Shown here: one piece after another, positions 13,714 through 20,272 of the stretch
How the letters are laid out: every line of letters begins with the position of its first letter
How positions within the stretch are numbered: the stretch's first letter is position 1
IMG/VR virus record: IMGVR_UViG_3300025914_000009
Location: 60,984-124,983 of that record
Reading direction: 5' to 3' (one strand)
Source of the DNA: a virus
Length of the DNA stretch: 64,000 nt
Notes under the pieces: model-generated
Told to the model about the DNA's origin: nothing
The model's input: only the letters and a program-made list of their open reading frames with translations
Database searches by the model: none
Program-made: the position numbers and the translations under genes

Positions 13714-13920
13714 ATGCCTAAATCTAAAAGGTTAAGACCTTCCAGTACCCCTGGGAGGCAAAAGAACTCCAACTGTCAGAAAAGTGTTGCTAAAAACTTT
13801 GTAACTTTGGACACCAAAGGGTTTAAAAAAGAACCCAATTTGTGGCTTCAAGGATGCATAGAGATTAGCAATATGAAGGGTAACTACCCTACGCAGGAGG
13901 TAATACAATCACGTAACTAA
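13714..13920 (+). CDS. doubtful small basic protein, 68 aa
   Basis: ATG at 13714 gives MPKSKRLRPSSTPGRQ and then a sequence with no clear fold. A TAACTTTG box inside it (13801-13808) and a GGGTTT/AACCC hairpin (about 13829-13846) hint that part of this stretch may be a promoter or RNA rather than protein. Kept at low confidence. Confidence 0.35.
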   Translation: MPKSKRLRPSSTPGRQKNSNCQKSVAKNFVTLDTKGFKKEPNLWLQGCIEISNMKGNYPTQEVIQSRN

Positions 13921-13932
13921 AAACATTGTGAG

Positions 13933-14406
13933 ATGGATGTACAATATTTTATAGATAAGTTTGGGGCTATTCCTGAAGAACAATGGACAACTGAGTGCTA
14001 TCAAGATAACCAAAACAGGAGATGTGCTCTTGGTCACTGCTCTCCAAATGTTATGAGTAAGTATAAAGATGAACGAGTGGAGAGCTTTGTTGAGATAGCA
14101 GAGAGTCAAGAGGAAGAAGGCAGAGTGCTTTTGCAGTTATTTTGGGATCATGAGCTCTGTGTTCCACCAGTGAATGATGGATACGAGATAAGGTACACAC
14201 AAGGTACCCCAAAGCAAAGAATCCTAGCTGCCCTAAGGGATATACAGAAGAAGGAACAGATGAAGACTGCTTCTATAATTCCTCTTTGCTCAGAGTGTGG
14301 CAAACCTATCACAGAATGTGATTGTGAAGAAGAGATTGACGAGGAAGAAGATTGGGGCGCAGGAGCTGCAGAAGAGGTAGATCATATAGTACTAGAAGTT
14401 ATTTAA
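13933..14406 (+). CDS. small phage protein with CALGH motif, copy 2
   Basis: 157 aa. Residues 1-110 resemble the gene at 5748 (IPEEQW, RCALGH, ND-G, YTQGTPKQRILAAL). A C-terminal extension adds a CSECGKPITECDC knuckle, a likely zinc ribbon, and an acidic tail (EEEIDEEED). The extension suggests fusion of the common phage domain with a metal-binding module. Function unknown. Confidence 0.6.
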   Translation: MDVQYFIDKFGAIPEEQWTTECYQDNQNRRCALGHCSPNVMSKYKDERVESFVEIAESQEEEGRVLLQLFWDHELCVPPVNDGYEIRYTQGTPKQRILAALRDIQKKEQMKTASIIPLCSECGKPITECDCEEEIDEEEDWGAGAAEEVDHIVLEVI

Positions 14407-14409
14407 ATA

Positions 14410-14482
14410 TTTGACCTAGACTTAGACTTAGACTTAAGCTCAAATCAGTCCCCAGACGATTTAGACTTAGACTTGTGTCAAA
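14410..14482 (+). repeat. TTAGAC hexamer repeats within a hairpin
   Basis: Two short runs of the hexamer TTAGAC (about 14418-14437 and 14461-14475) are flanked by TTTGAC (14410-14415) and GTCAAA (14477-14482), which pair. Repeats of this kind can be protein-binding iterons or replication slippage products; nothing decides which. Confidence 0.45.
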
Positions 14483-14590
14483 AGACTTAGGTTCAGAACA
14501 ACAAAATAAGATGTCAGGTAGTTAATTAAATCCATAGGTCGCAGGTTTGAATCCTGTCTCCGCCTCTGTTCCGTAGCATTTTTTGTTTAA

Positions 14591-14619
14591 ACGGCTGGTG
14601 TTTCTACATTAGCCTCATT
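14591..14619 (+). terminator. hairpin with TTCT loop inside the permuted RNA spacer
   Basis: GGCTGGTGT and ACATTAGCC pair (two G-U) around TTCT, followed by TCATTTT. The stem-loop core GTGTTTCTACA is the same as in the terminator at 1634, so a phage-typical terminator is likely. Confidence 0.5.
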
Positions 14620-14639
14620 TTAAACCAAATACTCATCAT

Positions 14640-14810
14640 ATGGCAGGAAAAGCTGGTGGTAAAGGTGGCAGAAAGATCGGAAGAAACAAGCGTAGAAATG
14701 AAAGAAAAGGTAGTCCAATCTCCCTTTTTGTTAGAGGAAAGATCACTGCGCACAAGTATTGGGAATTAACTGGGTTGTCTTCTCGTATTAAGCAGAGAGA
14801 AGCTGCCTAA
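14640..14810 (+). CDS. 56-aa highly basic Gly/Lys/Arg protein
   Basis: Begins MAGKAGGKGGRKIGRNKRR, a basic glycine-rich lead like those of small RNA-binding or ribosome-associated proteins and of many small Bacteroidetes-phage proteins, then a helical C-terminus (YWELTGLSSRIKQREAA). It lies between the two halves of the permuted tRNA-like RNA, so it would have to be translated from that precursor or from a separate transcript. RNA binding is inferred from charge only. Confidence 0.6.
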   Translation: MAGKAGGKGGRKIGRNKRRNERKGSPISLFVRGKITAHKYWELTGLSSRIKQREAA

Positions 14811-14968
14811 AGTATCTATTGTCCAATAATAGACAAGTCCAGAGAACTGAGTTTCTACTCCCTTCTCTGGCATTCAAGGCGGAGTAGTTCAGTTGACAGA
14901 ACAATGGAATAATATTAGCTTAAGGCTACTTGAAAACATCTTGACAGTGAAAAACTGTATTAATTACA

Positions 14969-15008
14969 GGGAGGGCGGATAGGATAGATTCCCCCCTCCC
15001 CTTTTTTT
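14969..15008 (+). terminator. strong intrinsic terminator
   Basis: GGGAGGG (14969-14975) pairs with CCCTCCC (14994-15000), followed by a seven-T run. It ends the permuted tRNA-like transcript before the next tRNA. Confidence 0.8.
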
Positions 15009-15025
15009 CTTCTTATCTATCACAA

Positions 15026-15119
15026 GGCGAAGTATGCAAATTGGTAAAGCAGTCCTCGTTGAGAGGATGGGACTAAATTCTGGGTAATGTCCATGGTAGT
15101 TCGAATCTATCCCTCGCCA
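15026..15119 (+). tRNA. class II-like tRNA, anticodon loop lacks U33
   Basis: Acceptor GGCGAAG/CCTCGCC (one A-C mismatch), D arm with GG, anticodon arm GTCCT-CGTTGAG-AGGAT, long variable arm (GGAC/GTCC, 15-nt loop) and T arm GGTAG-TTCGAAT-CTATC. A long variable arm points to Leu, Ser or Tyr, but positions 34-36 read TTG (Gln) and position 33 is G instead of U. Decoding is therefore doubtful and it may be another tRNA mimic. It ends 13 nt before the next start codon; no CCA is encoded. Confidence 0.6.
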
Positions 15120-15132
15120 CTAAAATTCTTTT

Positions 15133-15366
15133 ATGAAAAGACTTCTTTATTTATGTATCATTCTCCTATCCTTTGGGGGATGTGGTGAGAAAAAGCCTAT
15201 AAAGGGTGATTGGATCTGGGTTCATATTGATACAGATCTTAGTGAATTCAATGGTAAAATCATCTCACAAATGATTCCCGGAGATGGAGATCAGATAACT
15301 ATTGTTTTTACTGACACAACTAGAGTTACTCTTAAAGCCTGCTCTAATCTTAAACTCTACAAGTAA
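15133..15366 (+). CDS. small lipoprotein, 77 aa
   Basis: Signal peptide MKRLLYLCIILLSFGGC with a lipobox ending in Cys 17, then a short beta-rich domain (DWIWVHIDTD, DQITIVFTDTTRVTL). Probably exported and lipid-anchored, a type sometimes used for superinfection exclusion. Overlaps the next start by TAATG. Confidence 0.65.
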   Translation: MKRLLYLCIILLSFGGCGEKKPIKGDWIWVHIDTDLSEFNGKIISQMIPGDGDQITIVFTDTTRVTLKACSNLKLYK

Positions 15367-15863
15367 TGAAACCATATTTTGCTAAATATCTTCCTATAGA
15401 AGGAGAAATAAAAGAAGGGGATATAGTACTTATAAAGGGAATATTACAGTTCTACTTTGTTGATCGGGTGAAAGAAACCCCTAGTGAAAAGTATAAGCTC
15501 TTCCTCTGTGGTAGAGATATACAAATAGGAGACTATATTCATGGTTTGAGAGAAGGAGGATGGGATACTGAACATCAGGGAATTGCTTTGGAACAGGACA
15601 GAGGTTACTTTTTTATAGAAGGTATTATCGAAGGGGGGTTGCGCAAATTCAGACTTAGACAATGTTTCAAAGTAATAGGAGAAATATCTCCTGAAGCCAA
15701 AGTACAGGAAGGAGATGAGTTTGATTATGGAGAAGTATTAATAAGCTATTGTTGTGAGAAAGGAGATGAGTGTGATAAGCATTTTGGAGAGCAATTATGT
15801 TCAGCACCCCATGAAATACTAAATCTTATTAAGATTAAGTGTCCTTGGGGTCATTTTCATTAA
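15366..15863 (+). CDS. hypothetical protein, 165 aa
   Basis: Begins with a beta-rich IKEGDIVLIKG module; a Cys-rich end (SYCCEKGDECDKHFGEQLC) may bind metal. Not recognised. The TAATG junction couples it to the lipoprotein gene. Confidence 0.55.
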   Translation: MKPYFAKYLPIEGEIKEGDIVLIKGILQFYFVDRVKETPSEKYKLFLCGRDIQIGDYIHGLREGGWDTEHQGIALEQDRGYFFIEGIIEGGLRKFRLRQCFKVIGEISPEAKVQEGDEFDYGEVLISYCCEKGDECDKHFGEQLCSAPHEILNLIKIKCPWGHFH

Positions 15864-15874
15864 AAATTCATGCA

Positions 15875-16306
15875 ATGAAGACGTATAAAGGCTTGATTCT
15901 CAAGCGTTCAGATATCCCAGACAATGGGATATTTGTTTTTGGGGCCAATACTGAAGGTAGGCATAGCAAGGGAGCTGCTTTGGTGGCTTATAGGCACTTT
16001 GATGCAGAGTATCGTAATCCTCAAGGCCCCCAGGGAAGATCATATGCAATAATTACCAAAGACTTACGTAAAAAGGTTCATCCTTCTATTCCAAGGTTCT
16101 ATATAGAGTCAGAGATTAGAGCTTTGTATAAATTTGCAGAGCGCCATACTCATCTGGAGTTCTATATAGCTTATGGTACTGGAAAGAATTTGAATGCTTA
16201 TTCCCCTCAGGAAATGGCAGACATGTTCTCCAAATTCCCTATTCCTGAGAATGTAGTATTCAATGAGGAGTTCTCCAAATTGTTAACATTAAAAACTGCA
16301 GCATGA
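15875..16306 (+). CDS. macro-like phage protein (FVFGxNxxGRHxxGAA family)
   Basis: I chose the ATG at 15875 because the family starts about there. IFVFGANTEGRHSKGAALVA is the signature of a widespread phage and bacterial family that resembles macro/nucleotide-binding folds by its glycine pattern; C-terminal IAYGTGKNLNAYSPQEMADMF also fits. No enzymatic activity is established to my knowledge; ADP-ribose or NAD-derivative binding is only a guess, prompted by the NADAR and NAD genes nearby. Confidence 0.65.
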   Translation: MKTYKGLILKRSDIPDNGIFVFGANTEGRHSKGAALVAYRHFDAEYRNPQGPQGRSYAIITKDLRKKVHPSIPRFYIESEIRALYKFAERHTHLEFYIAYGTGKNLNAYSPQEMADMFSKFPIPENVVFNEEFSKLLTLKTAA

Positions 16307-16416
16307 GTGAAGAGATAAAGCCTGGTTGGCAAACCGCATTGTTCCTTATTTTCTTTGTATTATTGCAGTTGTTAGCTTTGCTCCCTATTTACTTAATTTT
16401 AAAAAGCTTACAATGA
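16303..16416 (+). CDS. 37-aa single-pass membrane protein
   Basis: Overlaps both neighbours by ATGA (16303 and 16413). One long hydrophobic helix (ALFLIFFVLLQLLALLPIYLI). The double coupling makes it credible despite its size. Confidence 0.6.
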   Translation: MSEEIKPGWQTALFLIFFVLLQLLALLPIYLILKSLQ

Positions 16417-16664
16417 GTGAACAACAAGAGAAAAAGACCACCCTTGGGGATCCTATGTATGTAGAGTCTCTAATGACCCCTGATGAGTGGTCAAGGAGAA
16501 GGAGGGAATACCCATCTACTAGCCACTTTCATTACCATGAGGTTAATAGATTGAAAACCAACTCATTCAAGTGGAGATTTGGTATGGGTGAACGCCTTAG
16601 CCCTACTGAGATTGGTAATATCAACATGAATCTTGATTATTTACGTAAAAAATTCAAAGTATGA
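16413..16664 (+). CDS. hypothetical protein, 83 aa
   Basis: MSEQQEKKTTLGDPMYVES start in an ATGA overlap; contains an aromatic, basic middle (HFHYHEVNRLKTNSFKWRF). Soluble, function unknown. Ends overlapping the next gene. Confidence 0.6.
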   Translation: MSEQQEKKTTLGDPMYVESLMTPDEWSRRRREYPSTSHFHYHEVNRLKTNSFKWRFGMGERLSPTEIGNINMNLDYLRKKFKV

Positions 16665-16861
16665 TAACACTTAACGTAGTATTAATAATGCTACTATGGT
16701 TAATATTAGGACTTTTCATCTGCCATAAAGCCAATTGGTTCAAACATTTTGGTAATGGTTATGATCCAGAGCCAGCTGCTTGTATATTTGCAGTATTATG
16801 TGCTCCAGTTGTATTCATAGTAAACTTTATAAACCGATTCTTCATCCAAAAATGGCACTAA
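16661..16861 (+). CDS. small membrane protein, two TM helices
   Basis: 66 aa with hydrophobic segments at about 1-21 and 40-58, separated by HKANWFKHFGNGYDPEP. ATGA-coupled on the left and TAATG on the right. Function unknown. Confidence 0.6.
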   Translation: MITLNVVLIMLLWLILGLFICHKANWFKHFGNGYDPEPAACIFAVLCAPVVFIVNFINRFFIQKWH

Positions 16862-17169
16862 TGAGAAAGAACAAAAAGCACCTTAGGTTTTATAATAGAT
16901 GTATAGAAGGACGTGACATGTGGAAGTTTACTAAGGAGGGTGGTATAAGTCCTCTTTATGGATTATGTCATGCAGTAGATTTAGGTCTGATTGATGAACA
17001 GACATTTGATCGTTTTCACCCAACTGAGGATGATATTAAGTGGCTCAACTGGGAGGGTTATAGCACAGCATTTTGGGGATTAGGTAAAGAAGATGCTGAG
17101 ATAATGGAATTTACTCCTTTAAGACAAACAATTGTACTTTTCATGGCTGCTATAAAAGGGGAGCTATAA
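16861..17169 (+). CDS. hypothetical protein, 102 aa
   Basis: I chose the ATG at 16861 (MRKNKKHLRFYNRC), which overlaps the previous stop. The protein has a helical, Trp-rich C-terminal half (DIKWLNWEGYSTAFWGLG). It may be a distant relative of the CALGH-type proteins but the motif is not intact (YGLCHAVD). Confidence 0.55.
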   Translation: MRKNKKHLRFYNRCIEGRDMWKFTKEGGISPLYGLCHAVDLGLIDEQTFDRFHPTEDDIKWLNWEGYSTAFWGLGKEDAEIMEFTPLRQTIVLFMAAIKGEL

Positions 17170-17180
17170 AAACACAACTT

Positions 17181-17606
17181 ATGAATCCAGAAATCAAAAA
17201 AAAGTGGCTAGAAGCTCTTAAAAGTGGTAGATATAAAAGGGTAAAGGGACAGCTAAAACACAGAGAAGGAGAGACTGTTAAACACTGTTGTCTTGGTGTC
17301 CTTTGTGAGCTTCATCATGAAATGACTGGTGAAGGAAATTGGGATAATAATAGCATGGAAGGATATTTCTCAAAAACTAACTCTATTGATAATAGTGCTC
17401 TTGTTCTCCCTGCGATAGTGAGAGATTGGGCAGGGTTAGATAGTCAAAATGCCCTTTTCGTACTAGATGATGATGAACTCAGGGAAAAGGCAAGGAAGAT
17501 GTCAAATGATTATATTCTGACAGAGGCTAGTCTTACTGAAATAAATGATCTGTCTGAAGAAAAAGACTTCTCTGATGTGATTCCTTTCATAGAAAAACTA
17601 TTCTAA
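17181..17606 (+). CDS. phage protein with CCLGVLC motif
   Basis: 141 aa. KKWLEALKSGRYKRVKGQL then HCCLGVLCEL and a C-terminal DFSDVIPFIEKLF helix. This is a phage family in which CLGVLC plays the role of CALGH in 5748 and 13933; the same N-terminal helix, Cys-Leu-Gly centre and D-F-x-x-V-I end are seen in many phages. Function unknown. Confidence 0.65.
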   Translation: MNPEIKKKWLEALKSGRYKRVKGQLKHREGETVKHCCLGVLCELHHEMTGEGNWDNNSMEGYFSKTNSIDNSALVLPAIVRDWAGLDSQNALFVLDDDELREKARKMSNDYILTEASLTEINDLSEEKDFSDVIPFIEKLF

Positions 17607-17607
17607 T

Positions 17608-18174
17608 ATGTATACAAATCATACAGGGGGAGCCAAAGGAGCAGATGCAACATGGAAGGAGCTAGGAAAACCCCATGGGGTGAATACGATAGACTGGAGA
17701 CCTCATCATGTGGCCAGAATAGCTCTTGGGGATGAAAAGTATAATCAAATGATTGAGGCAGTAAAGTCAGCAGCTGAGGTACTTAAGAGACCATGGCAGT
17801 TTCCTGGAGACACACTTGTTCACAGAAACTATCTTCAGCCCCTTAATGCTCAGGCCATCTATGCAGTTTCTTATATCATAGCCCCAGGGGAAATAGACTT
17901 CAAAGGCTTTGAGAACAAGACTGGTAAGGAGATAGTAGCTGGAGGTACTGGTTGGGCTGTAGAAATGGCTATTCAGATGAAGAAGCCTGTGTATGTCTAT
18001 GATATGAGTACTGATCATTGGTATAAATGGGATAGTGCATTTGGTAGATTCTTTGAGCTTCCTGAAGCTCCTACTCTTACAACAATCTTTGCTGGTATAG
18101 GATCAAGATTTCTAACCCCTAAGGGGTATTCTGCAATTGATGATGTATACAAAAAAACTTTCAAGTATGAATGA
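17608..18174 (+). CDS. SLOG-superfamily protein
   Basis: 188 aa. N-terminal TGGAKGADATWKELGK and central VAGGTGWAVEMAIQMKKPVYVYD match the Rossmann-like SLOG fold (SMF/DprA, LOG), which binds nucleotides or their derivatives. Some SLOG proteins act as sensors of NAD-derived signals in immunity. The arrangement (two glycine motifs and TTIFAGIGSR near the C-terminus) suggests an intact fold. The ligand is unknown. It overlaps 18167 by ATGA-like coupling. Confidence 0.75.
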   Translation: MYTNHTGGAKGADATWKELGKPHGVNTIDWRPHHVARIALGDEKYNQMIEAVKSAAEVLKRPWQFPGDTLVHRNYLQPLNAQAIYAVSYIIAPGEIDFKGFENKTGKEIVAGGTGWAVEMAIQMKKPVYVYDMSTDHWYKWDSAFGRFFELPEAPTLTTIFAGIGSRFLTPKGYSAIDDVYKKTFKYE

Positions 18175-18394
18175 AATATTTCTGATTCAGCGGATTTGGA
18201 TAGATTCTCTTGAAAATCAATCAAGCAATGCAGTAGGATATGAACCTATAGGATGGTTGCCCACTGAAAAAGAAGCTCAGGATTTTGTTTCCAAAGGTAG
18301 GATGTTCACTCGTGCAGATTGCTGGGCCATAGGTTATGTAGAGAAAGAGATGCCTCAATTCACCTATAAAAAGCTAACAAAGTGTACTACGTAA
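18167..18394 (+). CDS. hypothetical protein, 75 aa
   Basis: Starts inside the last codons of the SLOG gene. Aromatic, with W-L-P-T-E-K-E-A-Q-D-F and CWAIGY; probably a small alpha/beta domain. Function unknown. Confidence 0.55.
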   Translation: MNEIFLIQRIWIDSLENQSSNAVGYEPIGWLPTEKEAQDFVSKGRMFTRADCWAIGYVEKEMPQFTYKKLTKCTT

Positions 18395-19179
18395 TACAAG
18401 AAAACCTGTTCAGAGAATATGGTTTCAAAGCACTCATAAGTCATTTAAATAAAATGAGAGAGAGAAAGGGAGAAGGTTGTGAACCAATCTATGATCCTGA
18501 ACCTAATCATGAAATAGTTAAGTATATTCCCTTCTCTGAACACCTAGAGGTTAAAACCTCAAGAAAAGATGTATTCTTCTTTGGATCCACTAATGCTGGG
18601 CTAGTAGCCAGGAAGAAGTATGACTGGACTCCAGGTCATTTTATCAATGAGAACTTTACTATGGAGAAATACCTACCTGCCTTTGGAGAACACATGCTAA
18701 ATTCTGATGGGAAGATTATAGCAACTGACACTATTTTTACTGAGCCAGAGCATTTCTTTTGTAGACCCTTGGGGGATGGGAAAGAGTTCACAGGCCAATT
18801 ATTTAATATAAAGCAATGGTATGATTATGTATGGGATAATACCGATCTTTTAGAAAAGTGCCCAAATGTGCTTGTAGCTTCTCCAAAAACTACCCAACAG
18901 GAAATCAGGTGCTGGATGATTGATGGTGAACCAGTTACCATCAGTCAGTACAAAATAGGTTCTCGTGGTAACTACTTAAATATGGATCACAATGATGAAG
19001 CTATTATCTTTGCTCGTAAAATGGCTAAGATCTTCCAACCTGCCAGGGCTTTCTGCCTTGATATATGCCTCTATAATGATGAGTACTACATCGTGGAGTT
19101 GGGGTGTATTAACCACTGTGGCTTTTACGATGCTAATATGGGTAAACTTATTGATGCGCTTGAAAAAATGAAATTCTGA
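18382..19179 (+). CDS. ATP-grasp protein, R2K clade
   Basis: 265 aa from a GTG at 18382. The layout fits the R2K clade of ATP-grasp enzymes: VFFFGSTNAG, a lysine/EIRCWMIDGE strand (E-x-R motif), then FCLDICLYNDEYYIVELGCINHCGFYD with the metal-binding D and E-x-x-N region. R2K enzymes are predicted ligases that link amino groups to carboxylates, possibly modifying proteins. The partner substrate is unknown; the SLOG gene next door may form a functional pair. Confidence 0.75.
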   Translation: MYYVIQENLFREYGFKALISHLNKMRERKGEGCEPIYDPEPNHEIVKYIPFSEHLEVKTSRKDVFFFGSTNAGLVARKKYDWTPGHFINENFTMEKYLPAFGEHMLNSDGKIIATDTIFTEPEHFFCRPLGDGKEFTGQLFNIKQWYDYVWDNTDLLEKCPNVLVASPKTTQQEIRCWMIDGEPVTISQYKIGSRGNYLNMDHNDEAIIFARKMAKIFQPARAFCLDICLYNDEYYIVELGCINHCGFYDANMGKLIDALEKMKF

Positions 19180-19379
19180 TGAAAACAAAAAACTCCTATC
19201 TTGTTGAATATAAGATAGATAATGGTACACTTAGAAAAGAGGCTATAGATGTTGAGATAGAGGATGATATGTCAGCAGTCGATATAATGACATGTTTACA
19301 GAGAAAACTACACTATCAACCCGGAAATGTTTATATTTCACAAGTGTCATTACTTGCTTCTTTTCCAATTAACAAATAA
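19179..19379 (+). CDS. hypothetical protein, 66 aa
   Basis: Coupled to the ATP-grasp gene by TGATG. A small beta-rich product (YLVEYKIDN, IDVEIEDDM). A tiny acceptor protein for the ATP-grasp ligase would fit this position, but nothing in the sequence proves it. Confidence 0.55.
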   Translation: MKTKNSYLVEYKIDNGTLRKEAIDVEIEDDMSAVDIMTCLQRKLHYQPGNVYISQVSLLASFPINK

Positions 19380-19388
19380 AAATTATGT

Positions 19389-19805
19389 ATGACAGGAATT
19401 ATAATCGGGAGATTTCAAGTACCTTTCCTCCATCCAGGGCACCTTCACCTGATCGCAACCTCAATAAGGGAATGCGATGAGACAATCATTTTGCTGGGTA
19501 CCCCGGCTCCAACTGTTGAGTCTATAAATGATGAAAGAAATCCTTATGGACTCCCTTCCAGAATAAGGATGCTTCAACAGATCTTTCCTCAAGTGAAGAT
19601 CCAAGTTTTATATGATTCCCCTACTGATGAGTTTTGGTCAATGGATGTGGATCATATAGCATCCAAGTATAAAAATCCAATCCTTTATCACTCCAGGGAC
19701 AGCTTCAAAAATCACTATGTGGGGAAGATTCCCCTAAAGGAAGTAGAAGAGGTGCCTGGGTTTTCGGGCACCAAACTAAGACAGCATGGAAGTATTCAAA
19801 GTTAA
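19389..19805 (+). CDS. NMN adenylyltransferase-like nucleotidyltransferase
   Basis: 138 aa. IIGRFQVPFLHPGHLHLI carries the H-x-G-H motif of the nucleotidyltransferase fold, and FSGTKLRQ near the end matches the ISGTxIR substrate-binding motif. Similarity is to the NadM/NadR N-terminal domain that makes NAD from NMN and ATP; other cytidylyltransferases share these motifs, but the RFQ.P start is NadM-like. It could act with the NAMPT-like gene at 28863. The short length fits one domain without a Nudix part. Confidence 0.8.
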   Translation: MTGIIIGRFQVPFLHPGHLHLIATSIRECDETIILLGTPAPTVESINDERNPYGLPSRIRMLQQIFPQVKIQVLYDSPTDEFWSMDVDHIASKYKNPILYHSRDSFKNHYVGKIPLKEVEEVPGFSGTKLRQHGSIQS

Positions 19806-19851
19806 AGTACAGATAAAGTAGTTAGTGTTAAGGTTTGACAGCGAAATGGAA

Positions 19852-19952
19852 AGTCAGATAGCTCAGTTGGTTAGAGTACCTGCTAGGGCTTGATCGAAAG
19901 ATCAACGAAGCTGCCGCACAGGAGGTCAGGAGTTCGAATCTCCCTCTGACTT
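19852..19952 (+). tRNA. tRNA-like gene with hairpin insertion in the anticodon loop
   Basis: Acceptor AGTCAGA (19852-19858) with TCTGACT (19945-19951) is perfect; D arm GCTC..GAGT with GG; T arm AGGAG-TTCGAAT-CTCCC. Between CCTG (19879-19882) and CAGG (19919-19922) lie 36 nt instead of about 9, including a hairpin TTGATC-GAAA-GATCAA. If the extra 28 nt were removed the loop would read CTGCCGC (anticodon GCC). No CCA; ends 2 nt before a start codon. The motif TTTGACAGCGAAA, close to the Ro60-leader motif, lies upstream (19834-19846). Confidence 0.65.
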
Positions 19953-19953
19953 C

Positions 19954-20205
19954 ATGAAAAGAAGAAAGAAAGCTAGAGGTCTAAGGTACAAGTTAGATTA
20001 CATAGCCTTCTGGAAAACTAAAGGGATATATGGGCAAACTAGAATAGATCGCATGAGAGAAAGAAAAAGAAGAAGATTTGAAAAGTGGTTTGAAAGGAAG
20101 AAGCAGAGAAAATATGGCCCTTGGTGGCAGAATGGAAGAATGGTACAGTGGTGCGAATATCCAGAAGGTTCAATATGTGATTATCCTTGCAATGGTGATT
20201 GCTAG
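19954..20205 (+). CDS. very basic Arg/Trp-rich protein, 83 aa
   Basis: MKRRKKARGLRYKLDY start, then RMRERKRRRFEKWFERKKQ and a Cys-containing end (CEYPEGSICDYPCNGDC). The positive charge suggests RNA or DNA binding; the four cysteines may bind zinc. It is flanked on both sides by tRNA-like elements, so a tRNA-related role is possible. Confidence 0.55.
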   Translation: MKRRKKARGLRYKLDYIAFWKTKGIYGQTRIDRMRERKRRRFEKWFERKKQRKYGPWWQNGRMVQWCEYPEGSICDYPCNGDC

Positions 20206-20212
20206 GATTGAT

Positions 20213-20270
20213 AGGGGGATAGCTCAGTGGTAGAGCATTCTTGTCGGAAGTTCGATTCTTCCTCCCCCTA
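20213..20270 (+). ncRNA. tRNA-like element lacking an anticodon arm
   Basis: AGGGGGA/TCCCCCT acceptor stem (perfect), TA, D arm GCTC-AGTGGTA-GAGC, A26, then only eight bases (TTCTTGTC) before the T arm GGAAG-TTCGATT-CTTCC, and ACA at the 3' end. The anticodon stem-loop is absent, so it cannot decode. It ends 2 nt before the DNA polymerase start codon. It could be a processing signal for RNase P/Z or a tRNA mimic. Confidence 0.65.
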
Positions 20271-20272
20271 CA

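Larger units (their letters stand above)
14508..14942 (+). ncRNA. permuted tRNA-like RNA split around a small gene
   Basis: 3' half first: anticodon-stem strand TCCAT (14531-14535), T arm GCAGG-TTTGAAT-CCTGT (14541-14557), acceptor strand CTCCGCC (14558-14564). The 5' half follows 313 nt later: GGCGGAG (14878-14884, perfect 7-bp match), TA, D arm GTTC..GAAC (14887-14902), ATGGA (14904-14908, perfect match to TCCAT). The outer ends pair too: AAGATGT-CAGGTAG (14508-14521) with CTACTTG..ACATCTT (14926-14942). The intervening DNA holds a 56-codon gene and two hairpins. Geometry equals Y-like unit 2, without the ACAGCAAA motif. Confidence 0.7.

Noticed and set aside
14410-14482. Replication origin from the TTAGAC repeats
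   Set aside because: Two short runs are not enough; no AT-rich unwinding region or initiator-gene context is visible nearby.
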